Shown here: piece by piece, positions 45,789-54,081 of the stretch
Position numbering within the stretch: the first letter of the stretch is position 1
How the letters are laid out: each line of letters begins with the position of its first letter
Assembly: GCF_045066735.1 (NCBI RefSeq)
Contig: NZ_JBISHH010000022.1
Span: 1-64,000 of the forward strand
Source of the DNA: Algibacter sp045066735
Lineage (GTDB): Bacteria; Bacteroidota; Bacteroidia; Flavobacteriales; Flavobacteriaceae
DNA: 64,000 nucleotides
Reading direction: 5' to 3'
Position numbers and translations under genes: made by a program
The notes under the pieces: model-generated
Told to the model about the DNA's origin: nothing
Database searches by the model: none
The model's input: only the letters and a program-made list of their open reading frames with translations

Positions 45789-46763
45789 ATGAAAAAAATA
45801 TTTATATATCTATTCCTTACAATTATAGCAAACGCATATAGTCAGGAACTTAATTTGCCAGTTTTTACACAACATTTAGCTGAAAACGATTTTGTAATAT
45901 CGCCAACCTATGCTGGAATTGGAGATAATTTAAGAATTAGGGCTAACGGTTTAACACAATGGGTTGGGATAAAAGATGCTCCCGATAATCAATCGCTTTA
46001 CGCAGATTTTAGAATTGCCGATCGTTCGGGTGTTGGTGTGTCTTTATATAATGATAGAAACGGATACACCATTCAAACGGGTGCTAAATTCTCCTTTGCT
46101 CACCATCTTATTTTAGATTATTATTCTAAGCAATATTTATCTTTTGGTATTTCTTTTAATATCAATAATTTCCGAATTGATATCGATCAGTTCAATACCA
46201 CTTACGAAAACCCAGTAATAGATCCTTTTGTTACTGATAACAGAAAAACATCAAATCAAAATTTCGATGTTGGCGCTTTGTATCGTAATCATGGCTTCTT
46301 TTTAAGTTTTAATGCAAATAACGTTTTAGGAAAGCAAATTGAAGATTTTAGAGCATTAGAACCAAATTTACTTTTAAACTATCAAATATATTCAGGATAT
46401 ACCTTTGAAGGTCCAAAGAAAAGTGGCATTGAATTCGAGCCTTCAATTTTTTATCAAATGTTCGCAAGTGATAAACGTTCTGCGACCGATATAAACTTCA
46501 AAATGCGGAAATTTAGTAGAAATGAAGATTATTATTGGGCTGGTATTTCGTACCGTTTTCTTAACGATCAATTAATGAAGCCTTTAAATATAGGGCCAAT
46601 GGCAGGTTTTAAAAAGAATATATTCTATTTTGGATATTCTTATCAAGTTACCATGAATGGGTTATCTTCTTATAACTCAGGGACACATGTAATAACCATA
46701 GGTTTAGATTTTCTACAAGGTATAAGCAATTGCCCTTGTACGCAAAGTGCTGTGCATAAGTAA
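45789..46763 (+). CDS. sprF: PorP/SprF-family T9SS outer-membrane protein
   Basis: 324 residues from the ATG at 45789, which places a signal peptide (MKKIFIYLFLTIIANAYSQ) at the N-terminus. An upstream in-frame ATG at 45747 overlaps the adhesin stop (TAATG) and could give a 338-residue form, at least aiding coupling. The mature part has the family pattern: PVFTQHLAENDFVISPTYAGI, LRIRANGLTQWVGIKDAPDNQSLYADF, GVGVSLYNDRNGYTIQTG. In F. johnsoniae SprF is needed for secretion of SprB and probably anchors it in the outer membrane; the position here directly after the giant adhesin supports the same role. Confidence 0.92.
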   Translation: MKKIFIYLFLTIIANAYSQELNLPVFTQHLAENDFVISPTYAGIGDNLRIRANGLTQWVGIKDAPDNQSLYADFRIADRSGVGVSLYNDRNGYTIQTGAKFSFAHHLILDYYSKQYLSFGISFNINNFRIDIDQFNTTYENPVIDPFVTDNRKTSNQNFDVGALYRNHGFFLSFNANNVLGKQIEDFRALEPNLLLNYQIYSGYTFEGPKKSGIEFEPSIFYQMFASDKRSATDINFKMRKFSRNEDYYWAGISYRFLNDQLMKPLNIGPMAGFKKNIFYFGYSYQVTMNGLSSYNSGTHVITIGLDFLQGISNCPCTQSAVHK

Positions 46764-46774
46764 TGGTTTAAATG

Positions 46775-46807
46775 TTGTAAATATCTTAAAATGTTATACT
46801 ACTTTTG
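46775..46807 (+). promoter_or_regulatory. Promoter of the MFS transporter gene
   Basis: TTG at 46775-46777 and TACTTTTG (TAnnTTTG) at 46800-46807, spacer 22 bases. The predicted start near 46813 precedes the ATG at 46835 by about 20 bases. Confidence 0.55.
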
Positions 46808-46834
46808 TAGCTTCAAAAATGTAATATTTTGAGA

Positions 46835-47980
46835 ATGGAATTACGAGCAAAACAACGTATTGCTTTAAGTGTTTACTTTTTTTTATCAGGAATTTGTTTT
46901 GCCTCTTGGGCGTCGCGAATACCTACTATAAAAACGTTTTTTAATTTAAACGAAGCTGAACTTGGTACTATACTTATTGCTATGCCTATAAGTTCATTAA
47001 TTGGTTTGCCTATTTCTGGTTGGCTGGTTTCTAAATTTGATAGCAGAGTACCTTTAATATTCGCATTTATATTTTTTTCGATATCATTGGCTATGATAGG
47101 GTTTGCAACCACAACAATTGGTTTGGTTTTAGCTATCTCTAGTTTTGCTTTTTGCTTGCGGATTTTAAATATTTCTATAAATACTCAGTCTATTACGTTA
47201 CAGAAAAAATTTGAAAAGCGGGTAGTAGGAGCTTTTCACGGACTTTGGAGTACAGGGGGTCTATTTGGGGTTTTATTTTCGACTTTAATGGTGAAGTTTG
47301 AAGTGCCTATTGGAACGCACTTATTGAGTATAGCTATTTTTACAATAGTTGTGGCTTTGGCAACGTATAAATTCACTTTAAAAAATGATAAAGCACCTTC
47401 TGGAAATAAATTAATAATGAGTAAACCCGATCCTTACATTATGTGCCTAGGGATTATTGTCTTTTTTGCAGCCATTTGCGAAGGAGGTATGTTCGATTGG
47501 AGTGGTGTATATTTTAAAGAAGTTTTAAAGGAAGATGTTTTTACTTATGGGTATTTAATGTTTATGACTACCATGGCGTTGTCTCGTTTCTTCTCAGATA
47601 GGTTGGTAACCCGAATAGGTGTTTTAAAAACGTATGTTTTTAGCAGTACTTTAATTGTAATAGGCATTTCTATGGCGGTATTATTACCTAAGTTCTGGTC
47701 TGCTTTATTTGGTTTCTTTTTAGTTGGTTTTGGTACAGCTGCGTTTTTTCCGCTTACCATGTCTTTAGCAGGAAGTTCTAAAAAATATTCACCAGGTATG
47801 GCGATTTCAATAATAACAACTTACGCTATCGCGGGAATGCTTATCGGTCCACCATTAATTGGTTATTTGGCCCATGCTTTTGGCTTAAAAAATGCCTTTG
47901 GGCTATTTATAGTGGTTGGTTTGTTATTTATTCCTGTAGCTTTTGCTTTATTTCGATTTGAAGAAAAAGTAGAATCCTAA
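46835..47980 (+). CDS. MFS transporter
   Basis: 381 residues from the ATG at 46835; a TTG two codons upstream is the alternative. Twelve hydrophobic helices in two halves joined by a polar loop (about 185-200, KNDKAPSGNK). It opens with RIALSVYFFLSGICFASWASRIPTIK, a pattern of the FucP/YbjJ-like sugar-type MFS group, and has the loop 2-3 motif GWLVSKFDSRVPL. Substrate unknown. It stands after sprF with its own promoter and converges on the glutaminyl cyclase gene with 7 bases between stops. Confidence 0.87.
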   Translation: MELRAKQRIALSVYFFLSGICFASWASRIPTIKTFFNLNEAELGTILIAMPISSLIGLPISGWLVSKFDSRVPLIFAFIFFSISLAMIGFATTTIGLVLAISSFAFCLRILNISINTQSITLQKKFEKRVVGAFHGLWSTGGLFGVLFSTLMVKFEVPIGTHLLSIAIFTIVVALATYKFTLKNDKAPSGNKLIMSKPDPYIMCLGIIVFFAAICEGGMFDWSGVYFKEVLKEDVFTYGYLMFMTTMALSRFFSDRLVTRIGVLKTYVFSSTLIVIGISMAVLLPKFWSALFGFFLVGFGTAAFFPLTMSLAGSSKKYSPGMAISIITTYAIAGMLIGPPLIGYLAHAFGLKNAFGLFIVVGLLFIPVAFALFRFEEKVES

Positions 47981-47987
47981 TAAGCTA

Positions 47988-49022
47988 TTATTTTTCTACA
48001 ATTTCTATTTCAAATAATTTATCCCAACGTTTACCAGTAACAAATATGGTTTTAGTTTTAGGGTTGTAAGCAATGCCATTTAAAACATCTAAACCATCGT
48101 GTTGTGTAACAAGTTTCTTTAATGGAGAAAAATCTATTACACCTATTACTGCACCGTTTTTAGGGTTAATAATAGCTACACCATCTTTTTGATAACGGTT
48201 TGCAAAAATTTTACCATCAATCCATTCCATTTCGTTGATGCCAATAATTTTTCCTTTATTGGTAAATACTTGTATATATTCTTCTTCAACTAAAGTTTCA
48301 GGATTTAATAACCATATTTTTTCGGTACCATCACTTTTATAAATCGATGTATCGTTGTGTGTTAATCCCCAACCTTCTTTACTATTTGCGTATTTAAAGC
48401 TGTTTAGTTTTTCAAATGTATTTACATCGTAAACAAAACCTGTTCCTTTTTGCCATGTTAATTGATATACTTTATCATTGAGTACCGTTAAGCCTTCACC
48501 AAAAAACTCATCGGCTAAATTAATATTTTTAAATACTTCGCCTGTTTTATAGTCTACTTTTCTAAGTTTAGATTCTTTGTTTTGACCAGTACTTTCATAC
48601 AAGGTGTCCTTGTAAAATTCTAAACCTTGCGTGTAAGATGTAATATCGTGTGGATATTCATTTATAATTTTATAGGTGAAAATTTTTGGTGATTCATTAT
48701 TCAAAATAGTAACCGAGGTATTTATATTTTGTTTTTCACCATTAAAATAAACAATAGCTTCTATAGTTTGCTTGCCAAGTTTAAAATTACTTAAGGAAGT
48801 GTTTTCTTCTATTTTTTTACCATCTAAGGTATAAGAAACGGAGTCTATTTTATGACTTTTTTTGTTTTCTAAACTTAGTTTTAAAGTCTCATTTACTGAA
48901 ATATTGCCTTTTTCGGCGTTTGTTACGACGCCAAAATCATTTTTTTTGAGTCCGTTATTAGATCCACAAGCAACAGAAAGTGTGCTTAAAAATATGATTG
49001 CTAAGTGTTTGTATGTTTTCAT
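47988..49022 (-). CDS. Glutaminyl-peptide cyclotransferase lipoprotein
   Basis: 344 residues. Lipobox LSVAC at about 15-19, then an Ig-like segment (about 30-105) and a five-bladed propeller: YPHDITSYTQGLEFYKDTLYEST, EFFGEGLTVLNDKVYQLTW, GLTHNDTSIYKSDGT, NEMEWIDGKIFANRY, HDGLDVLNGIAYNP. These are the hallmarks of plant/bacterial-type glutamine cyclotransferase, which forms N-terminal pyroglutamate. As a lipoprotein of a T9SS organism it is well placed to cyclise N-terminal Gln of exported proteins after signal-peptide cleavage. Several cargo here start with Q after cleavage, for example the product at 26126. Confidence 0.9.
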   Translation of the reverse strand: MKTYKHLAIIFLSTLSVACGSNNGLKKNDFGVVTNAEKGNISVNETLKLSLENKKSHKIDSVSYTLDGKKIEENTSLSNFKLGKQTIEAIVYFNGEKQNINTSVTILNNESPKIFTYKIINEYPHDITSYTQGLEFYKDTLYESTGQNKESKLRKVDYKTGEVFKNINLADEFFGEGLTVLNDKVYQLTWQKGTGFVYDVNTFEKLNSFKYANSKEGWGLTHNDTSIYKSDGTEKIWLLNPETLVEEEYIQVFTNKGKIIGINEMEWIDGKIFANRYQKDGVAIINPKNGAVIGVIDFSPLKKLVTQHDGLDVLNGIAYNPKTKTIFVTGKRWDKLFEIEIVEK

Positions 49023-49076
49023 TTTGAGCTATAAATTTTAGGCAAGATATTTATTTAAAATCAGAGTAAAAAAATA

Positions 49077-49106
49077 TTGTGAATTTTTTAAAAGGTTGTA
49101 TATTTG
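49077..49106 (+). promoter_or_regulatory. Promoter of the SRP RNA gene
   Basis: TTG at 49077-49079, a 19-base spacer and TATATTTG at 49099-49106: an exact Bacteroidota promoter. It puts the start at about 49112, the first G of the RNA. Confidence 0.85.
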
Positions 49107-49109
49107 CAC

Positions 49110-49208
49110 CCGGCAAGTCCTACACAACTAGCTCCTGTTGAATCCTCCAGGGCGGGAACGCAGCAAAGGTAAATGGTTGTAGCAGTGTGATGTAGGTAGC
49201 TTGCCTTT
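49110..49208 (+). ncRNA. ffs: Signal recognition particle RNA, small (4.5S-like) type
   Basis: The conserved apical part cctccagggc-gggaa-cgcagcaaaggt is present, including the GGAA tetraloop region that binds Ffh. The ends ggcaag (49112) and cttgcc (49205) pair, giving one long hairpin of about 95 nt. A T-run after 49205 makes the closing stem double as terminator. It works with Ffh and FtsY in targeting membrane proteins. Confidence 0.93.
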
Positions 49209-49325
49209 TTTTATACAATAAACTTAAATCTTGAAAGCTTAGGCTTATCGAGATTTTTTAGTTTTAGAGCCTATCTTCAATTTAAAACTATCTTATAAAT
49301 TTAGCGGTATATTAAAATTCATTGT

Positions 49326-49333
49326 TAATTTTG
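49326..49333 (+). promoter_or_regulatory. -7 element for the SDR gene
   Basis: TAATTTTG fits TAnnTTTG and lies 26 bases before the ATG at 49359. The -33 region has only a partial match. Confidence 0.45.
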
Positions 49334-49358
49334 TAGTGTTAATATTATTCAAAAAAAT

Positions 49359-50162
49359 ATGTCTAAAGTTGTGTTAATTACAGGAGGTTCTTCGGGAATA
49401 GGTAAATCTATTGGTGAGTTTTTAAAAACAAGAGGATTTATTGTTTACGGAACCAGTAGAAGTCCAGAAAAGTATAAGGAGAGTAAATTCCCTATTTTGG
49501 CTTTAGATGTAAAAAACAATCAAACTATTTTAGAAACCGTTTCTACAATTATTGAGAAAGAGAGCAGGCTAGATGTTGTTGTTAACAATGCAGGTGCTGG
49601 TATTACTGGACCAATTGAAGAAATTCCAGATGCAGAAATTAAAAATAATTTTGATACTAATTTCTTTGGCCCTATAAATGTTATAAAGGCTGTTTTACCA
49701 CAAATGCGAAAGCAGAATTCGGGTTTAATAATTAATGTAACTTCTATTGCTGGTTATATGGGGTTACCATATCGTGGCGTTTATAGTGCGAGTAAGGGCG
49801 CTTTAGAATTGATTACTGAAGCTTTCAGGATGGAGTTAAAGGATTTTAATATTAAAATGACCAATGTGGCTCCTGGAGATTTTGCAACTAATATTGCGGC
49901 AGGCAGGTATCATGCACCATTATTAGAAAATTCACCATACAAAAAGCCTTATGGTGATACCTTAAGTTTAATGGATTCTCATGTGGAAGGCGGAAGTGAC
50001 CCGAATGAAATGGCTCAGGCTGTTTTTGATATTATCAATAATAAAGACCCTAAAATACATTATAAAGTTGGTGCTTTTATGCAGAAATTTTCAATCGTAT
50101 TAAAACGCGTTCTTCCAGATAAGGTTTACGAAAAAATGCTAATGAACCACTATAAATTGTAA
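49359..50162 (+). CDS. Short-chain dehydrogenase/reductase
   Basis: 267 residues. Classical SDR: cofactor motif TGGSSGIG (8-15), NNAGAG near 78, catalytic serine in TSIAGY, YSASK with the Tyr-Lys pair near 145-150. An Arg-rich TSRSPEKY after beta-2 suggests NADP preference. The substrate cannot be inferred. It is monocistronic; the neighbour at 50167 converges with 4 bases between stops. Confidence 0.92.
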   Translation: MSKVVLITGGSSGIGKSIGEFLKTRGFIVYGTSRSPEKYKESKFPILALDVKNNQTILETVSTIIEKESRLDVVVNNAGAGITGPIEEIPDAEIKNNFDTNFFGPINVIKAVLPQMRKQNSGLIINVTSIAGYMGLPYRGVYSASKGALELITEAFRMELKDFNIKMTNVAPGDFATNIAAGRYHAPLLENSPYKKPYGDTLSLMDSHVEGGSDPNEMAQAVFDIINNKDPKIHYKVGAFMQKFSIVLKRVLPDKVYEKMLMNHYKL

Positions 50163-50166
50163 TATC

Positions 50167-51591
50167 TTATTTTTTTAACAATCCAACAAGTTGTTCTTCA
50201 AACTTGCCATAAAAAATATTCGTGTTACCATTAACAATCTTTTTGTTTTTACCTATAATAAAGGTTTTTGTCATAGGGTGTATTGCCAATGTTTCTGAAG
50301 CTTCTTTGGGCGATTTAAAGAAGTATTCATTTCCGCTTACAAAACCATTAGATTGCAATGCACGTTTAGCTTTGTTTACATTATAATTATCAATATTAAT
50401 GCTTACAAATGTAACTTCTGGGTATTTTAATTTTAGTCTGTTTAATTTGTGATGGCTACTTTTAAAATGATCGTAATAGGTGTTAGACCAAAACGTAATT
50501 ACCGTTGTGCCATTAACTAAATCACTTAAATCTTTAGAGTTATTTTTATAATCCACAATACCAAGGTTTGGTAAACTGTTACCCGTATTTAACTTACTAA
50601 TAGCTTCCGCAAAATTGATAATCATTTTTTTGCCTTTATCATTTTCAGTTTTCGCTAAATAATTTTTAAGAATAGTATTGGTTTCTTCAGTATCATCACT
50701 TAATGATAAAAACTTAACTGTATAATGATAGAGCAATTCTTCTTTTAAACTTTTATCAGATATTAAACTATCTATTTGTTTAAGTCGATCTAAATTAAAA
50801 CAAAGTGAACGACCCTTTTTAAAATCATCTTTGCTGCAATGGTCCATATGTTCATTTAGAGCAAGATTGCTAACGTTGGACTTTAAGAACCATTTATAGG
50901 CAATAAAATCTTTGAGTTTAGAGTTATTATAGTCAATATCCTTTCTGTAGGCATAAAAATCTTTAGGAAGTGTTTTAAAAATTTTTTCAATTTGATTTCT
51001 ATCGCTTCTAAACGGGTAGGTTTCTTTGCTAGCGTAATAGGAATAATTAATATGTTGTAAAATTAGATTTTCGAAAGCATCGCTAACATCATTTTTCTTT
51101 TTGAATTTTTTGAATTGAGCAAGTTGAGATGTTTTTATAGAATCGAGTTTAGAGGTAAATTGTTGTGGGTTAAGTGACCTGAATCTACGAACAGCACGTT
51201 CTGTTTTATCATTTTGCAAAAACTCATTAAGCAAAAAATTATTTTGTTTTGCACCACGACCAGTGTAAACTAGCGATTCATCAAAATCAAATGTGTTTAA
51301 TCTAAATAGTAAGCTGTCATTAGGTTCTAGCATAATCATTTGATACTCGCTACCATGCCTAAAGGTATAAATGCCCGGGTAGAAGTTGTCAATTTTGTAA
51401 AAGAATCTATTACGGCCATCAAGTTTAATGGTGTCAATAGTTTTATTCTTACTTTCTAAAATAATGGTGCTTTCAATCGGATTTATAATTTCGCCTCCAA
51501 TATAAGCAAAATCATCACTCCCGCTTTGAGTGTCGGTTTTACAGCTTGATATTAGAAGTGCAATTGATAATATTGAAAATAATACTCTCAT
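50167..51591 (-). CDS. Thioredoxin-fold lipoprotein lacking the CXXC motif
   Basis: 474 residues. Lipobox LLISSC (Cys about 17). Residues about 28-110 are a beta-sandwich (DUF4369-like, GGEIINPIESTIILESK), then helices, then a C-terminal TlpA/thioredoxin-like domain (about 340-474): TVITFWSNTYYDHFKSSHHKLN, VTFVSINID, HPMTKTFIIGKNKKIV with the cis-Pro-like region. Where TlpA proteins have WCxxC, this one has NTYYDH, with no cysteine nearby. It is therefore unlikely to be a disulfide reductase and may bind or fold partners. The architecture is a common Bacteroidota envelope type. Confidence 0.82.
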   Translation of the reverse strand: MRVLFSILSIALLISSCKTDTQSGSDDFAYIGGEIINPIESTIILESKNKTIDTIKLDGRNRFFYKIDNFYPGIYTFRHGSEYQMIMLEPNDSLLFRLNTFDFDESLVYTGRGAKQNNFLLNEFLQNDKTERAVRRFRSLNPQQFTSKLDSIKTSQLAQFKKFKKKNDVSDAFENLILQHINYSYYASKETYPFRSDRNQIEKIFKTLPKDFYAYRKDIDYNNSKLKDFIAYKWFLKSNVSNLALNEHMDHCSKDDFKKGRSLCFNLDRLKQIDSLISDKSLKEELLYHYTVKFLSLSDDTEETNTILKNYLAKTENDKGKKMIINFAEAISKLNTGNSLPNLGIVDYKNNSKDLSDLVNGTTVITFWSNTYYDHFKSSHHKLNRLKLKYPEVTFVSINIDNYNVNKAKRALQSNGFVSGNEYFFKSPKEASETLAIHPMTKTFIIGKNKKIVNGNTNIFYGKFEEQLVGLLKK

Positions 51592-51757
51592 TTAAAAATC
51601 CTTAATTAGGTATAGTAATTCTATAACAAAAGTATGCCTTGTTTTTATAATCTGCTGTTAATGCGTTGTTAAAAGTTATTTAGACTTAGAATAGATTAAA
51701 CAAGTGACCGGGATAAAAAATAGAGCGTCGAAGTTTCTTCTTACCAATGAATTTTTC

Positions 51758-51765
51758 TACTTTTG
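51758..51765 (+). promoter_or_regulatory. -7 element for the ABC-F gene
   Basis: TACTTTTG fits TAnnTTTG and predicts a start near 51771, 14 bases before the ATG at 51785. It lies inside the longer open frame that begins at 51704, arguing against that longer start. Confidence 0.55.
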
Positions 51766-51784
51766 CAAAAAAATAAACAACTTT

Positions 51785-53410
51785 ATGTTATCAGTTTCAA
51801 ATCTTTCTGTTCAATTCGGAAAACGCATTCTATTTGATGAAGTGAGCACAACATTCAATAACGGCAATTGCTACGGTATTATTGGTGCAAACGGATCTGG
51901 AAAATCTACTTTTTTAAAGATTATTTCGGGTAAAATGGAGCCAACCTCTGGGCATGTTTCTTTAGAGGCCGGTAAGCGTATGTCGGTTTTAGAACAAAAC
52001 CACAACTTGTATGACGAGAGCACGGTATTAGAAACTATTTTAATGGGGAATAAACCATTGTTTGATATTAAAACTCAAATTGATGCCCTTTACGCTGATT
52101 ACACAGATGAAAATGCTGAAAAAATTGGCGAACTTCAGGTTCAGTTTGAAGAAATGGATGGTTGGAATGCAGATAGTAATGCCGCTTCTATGCTTTCGAA
52201 TTTAGGCATAAAAGAAGAGTTTCATTATACATTAATGGCAGATTTGGATGGTAAGCAAAAAGTACGTGTGTTGCTAGCACAAGCTTTATTTGGTAGTCCA
52301 GATGTGCTAATTATGGATGAGCCTACCAATGATTTGGATTACGAAACGATTTCTTGGTTAGAAAACTTTTTAGCTAATTATGATAATTGTGTGATTGTTG
52401 TATCGCACGATAGACACTTTTTGGATGCGGTTTGTACACATATTTCTGATATTGACTTTGGAAAAATAAACCATTACTCAGGTAACTATACGTTCTGGTA
52501 CGAGTCGTCTCAATTAGCAGCACGCCAACACGCACAGCAAAACAAGAAAGCTGAAGAGAAGAAAAAAGAATTAGAAGAATTTATTCGTCGTTTTTCTGCC
52601 AACGTTGCAAAAAGTAAACAAGCAACTAGTAGAAAGAAGATGATTGAGAAATTAAATATTGGAGATATTAGACGTACTAGTCGTCGTTATCCTGCTATTA
52701 TTTTTGAACGTGAAAGAGAAGCTGGAGATCAAATTTTAAATATTGAAGGTTTAACTGCATCGTTAGAAGGTGAATTACTTTTTAAAGATATTGACCTAAA
52801 TTTAGCTAAAGGCGATAAAGTGGTAGTGTTCTCTAGAGATTCTAGAGCGACAACAGCATTTTATGAAATTTTAAATAATAATGAAAAGGCAGATTCAGGT
52901 AAATTTATGTGGGGTGTAACCACAACACAATCTTATTTACCATTAGATAATGATGCCTTTTTTAATAATGAACTTACTTTAATCGATTGGTTACGTCAAT
53001 ACGCAACTACAGAGGAAGAACGCGAAGAAGTAAATATTCGTGGTTTCCTTGGTAAAATGATTTTTAGTGGTGAGGAAGCATTTAAAAAATCGTCTGTATT
53101 ATCTGGAGGTGAAAAAGTAAGATGTATGCTATCTAGAATGATGATGATGAGAGCTAATGTTTTACAATTAGATGAGCCTACAAACCATTTAGATTTAGAA
53201 AGTATTACCGCATTTAACAACTCACTTACAAACTTTAAGGGCACTATTTTATTTACTACTCACGATCATGAGTTTGCACAAACAGTTGCCAATAGAGTAG
53301 TAGAACTAACTCCTAATGGTGTTATAGATCGTTATACAACGTTCGATGAGTATATGCAGGATAAAAACATTAAAGAATTACGTGATAAAATGTACACTGT
53401 AAAAGCTTAA
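51785..53410 (+). CDS. ABC-F family ATPase with asymmetric nucleotide sites
   Basis: 541 residues from the ATG at 51785, where the first ABC domain begins (MLSVSNLSVQFGKRILF); the frame is open 27 codons further upstream but that part contains the promoter. Two ABC domains are joined by the charged ABC-F linker (245-300). Domain 1 has Walker A GANGSGKS (35-42) and Walker B VLIMDEP (174-180), but its signature is LDGKQ (155-159) rather than LSGGQ. Domain 2 has signature LSGGEK (439-444) and Walker B LQLDEP, but its Walker A position reads VFSRDSRATTAF (348-359), without GxxGxGKS/T. It is closest in layout to YbiT. ABC-F proteins act on the ribosome. No membrane segments. Confidence 0.9.
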   Translation: MLSVSNLSVQFGKRILFDEVSTTFNNGNCYGIIGANGSGKSTFLKIISGKMEPTSGHVSLEAGKRMSVLEQNHNLYDESTVLETILMGNKPLFDIKTQIDALYADYTDENAEKIGELQVQFEEMDGWNADSNAASMLSNLGIKEEFHYTLMADLDGKQKVRVLLAQALFGSPDVLIMDEPTNDLDYETISWLENFLANYDNCVIVVSHDRHFLDAVCTHISDIDFGKINHYSGNYTFWYESSQLAARQHAQQNKKAEEKKKELEEFIRRFSANVAKSKQATSRKKMIEKLNIGDIRRTSRRYPAIIFEREREAGDQILNIEGLTASLEGELLFKDIDLNLAKGDKVVVFSRDSRATTAFYEILNNNEKADSGKFMWGVTTTQSYLPLDNDAFFNNELTLIDWLRQYATTEEEREEVNIRGFLGKMIFSGEEAFKKSSVLSGGEKVRCMLSRMMMMRANVLQLDEPTNHLDLESITAFNNSLTNFKGTILFTTHDHEFAQTVANRVVELTPNGVIDRYTTFDEYMQDKNIKELRDKMYTVKA

Positions 53411-53463
53411 AAGTATTAAGGAGCTTTCTATATATAGTTAGCTCATTTAAATAATTAGAGATA

Positions 53464-53503
53464 AAAGTTTATTGGAAACTCATTTTCAATAAACTTTTTT
53501 TTT
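53464..53503 (+). terminator. Intrinsic terminator of the ABC-F gene
   Basis: Stem aaagtttattg (53464-53474) with caataaacttt (53487-53497), 11 bp, followed by a run of T. It lies about 55 bases after the ABC-F stop. Confidence 0.85.
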
Positions 53504-53550
53504 GCTTTAAACTTAATTTAGTCGCCTCTTCTGGATGCTCTAAAGCATAA

Positions 53551-53576
53551 AAAAAGGACCTTAAAAAAGGTCCTTT
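53551..53576 (-). terminator. Intrinsic terminator of the DUF2007 gene
   Basis: On the minus strand aaaggacc...ggtcc is followed by seven T. It lies about 110 bases after the stop at 53685; the plus strand has only a short T run. Confidence 0.75.
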
Positions 53577-53684
53577 GTGGTGTGGTAAATTATATGGTTT
53601 TTATATGTTGTCTTTAAAACCAAATATTTTTTAGTGTCTAGTTGAGAGAAATATAATAGGATGAAAAACCAAAAGTATTATGGA

Positions 53685-53969
53685 TTACGCATAATGTTGA
53701 TTGCGACTTACTTTACCTTTAGAATTGCCTCTTGATAATGCAGAAGCATTTTTACCCATTAAATTATCAATAACTTGTGTTGCTCGTTCAATTTCGTCTT
53801 GATGCACTAATATATCTTGTATGGTCTGGTTTATATCACCCGGATAATTAATACGTTCAAATTTCGATTTGGCTCTAATGATAGCGCAAATATTTAATTC
53901 GGCTAAATCATTATAAACCCGCTGTACATCATTGAGATTTCCTGTAAATACTTTAGTGTAGTTTTTCAT
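53685..53969 (-). CDS. DUF2007-family putative signal-transducing protein (first of two)
   Basis: 94 residues from the ATG at 53969 (MKNYTKVFTGN), the start that aligns with its paralogue at 54082; the frame is open 18 codons further upstream. The DUF2007 core (about 1-75) has VQRVYNDLAELNICAIIRAK and the C-terminal half ILVHQDEIERATQVID. A basic tail of about 20 residues (SRGNSKGKVSRNQHY) is unique to this copy. The family is annotated as putative signal transduction; function unknown. Paralogue of the next gene. Confidence 0.83.
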   Translation of the reverse strand: MKNYTKVFTGNLNDVQRVYNDLAELNICAIIRAKSKFERINYPGDINQTIQDILVHQDEIERATQVIDNLMGKNASALSRGNSKGKVSRNQHYA

Positions 53970-54081
53970 TTTAGTTTGTTTTAAAAAGTTTCTTCCTACA
54001 AGATAGTAAATAATAGAATGCAATAAAAGTTATAAAGCGTTAAAAATCAGTTAACTTTAATCGTGGGCGCCAACAGTTAAA

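Noticed and set aside
51704..51784. Longer start for the ABC-F protein
   Set aside because: The extra 27 residues do not resemble the family and include the TACTTTTG promoter element; the ATG at 51785 aligns with the first beta strand.
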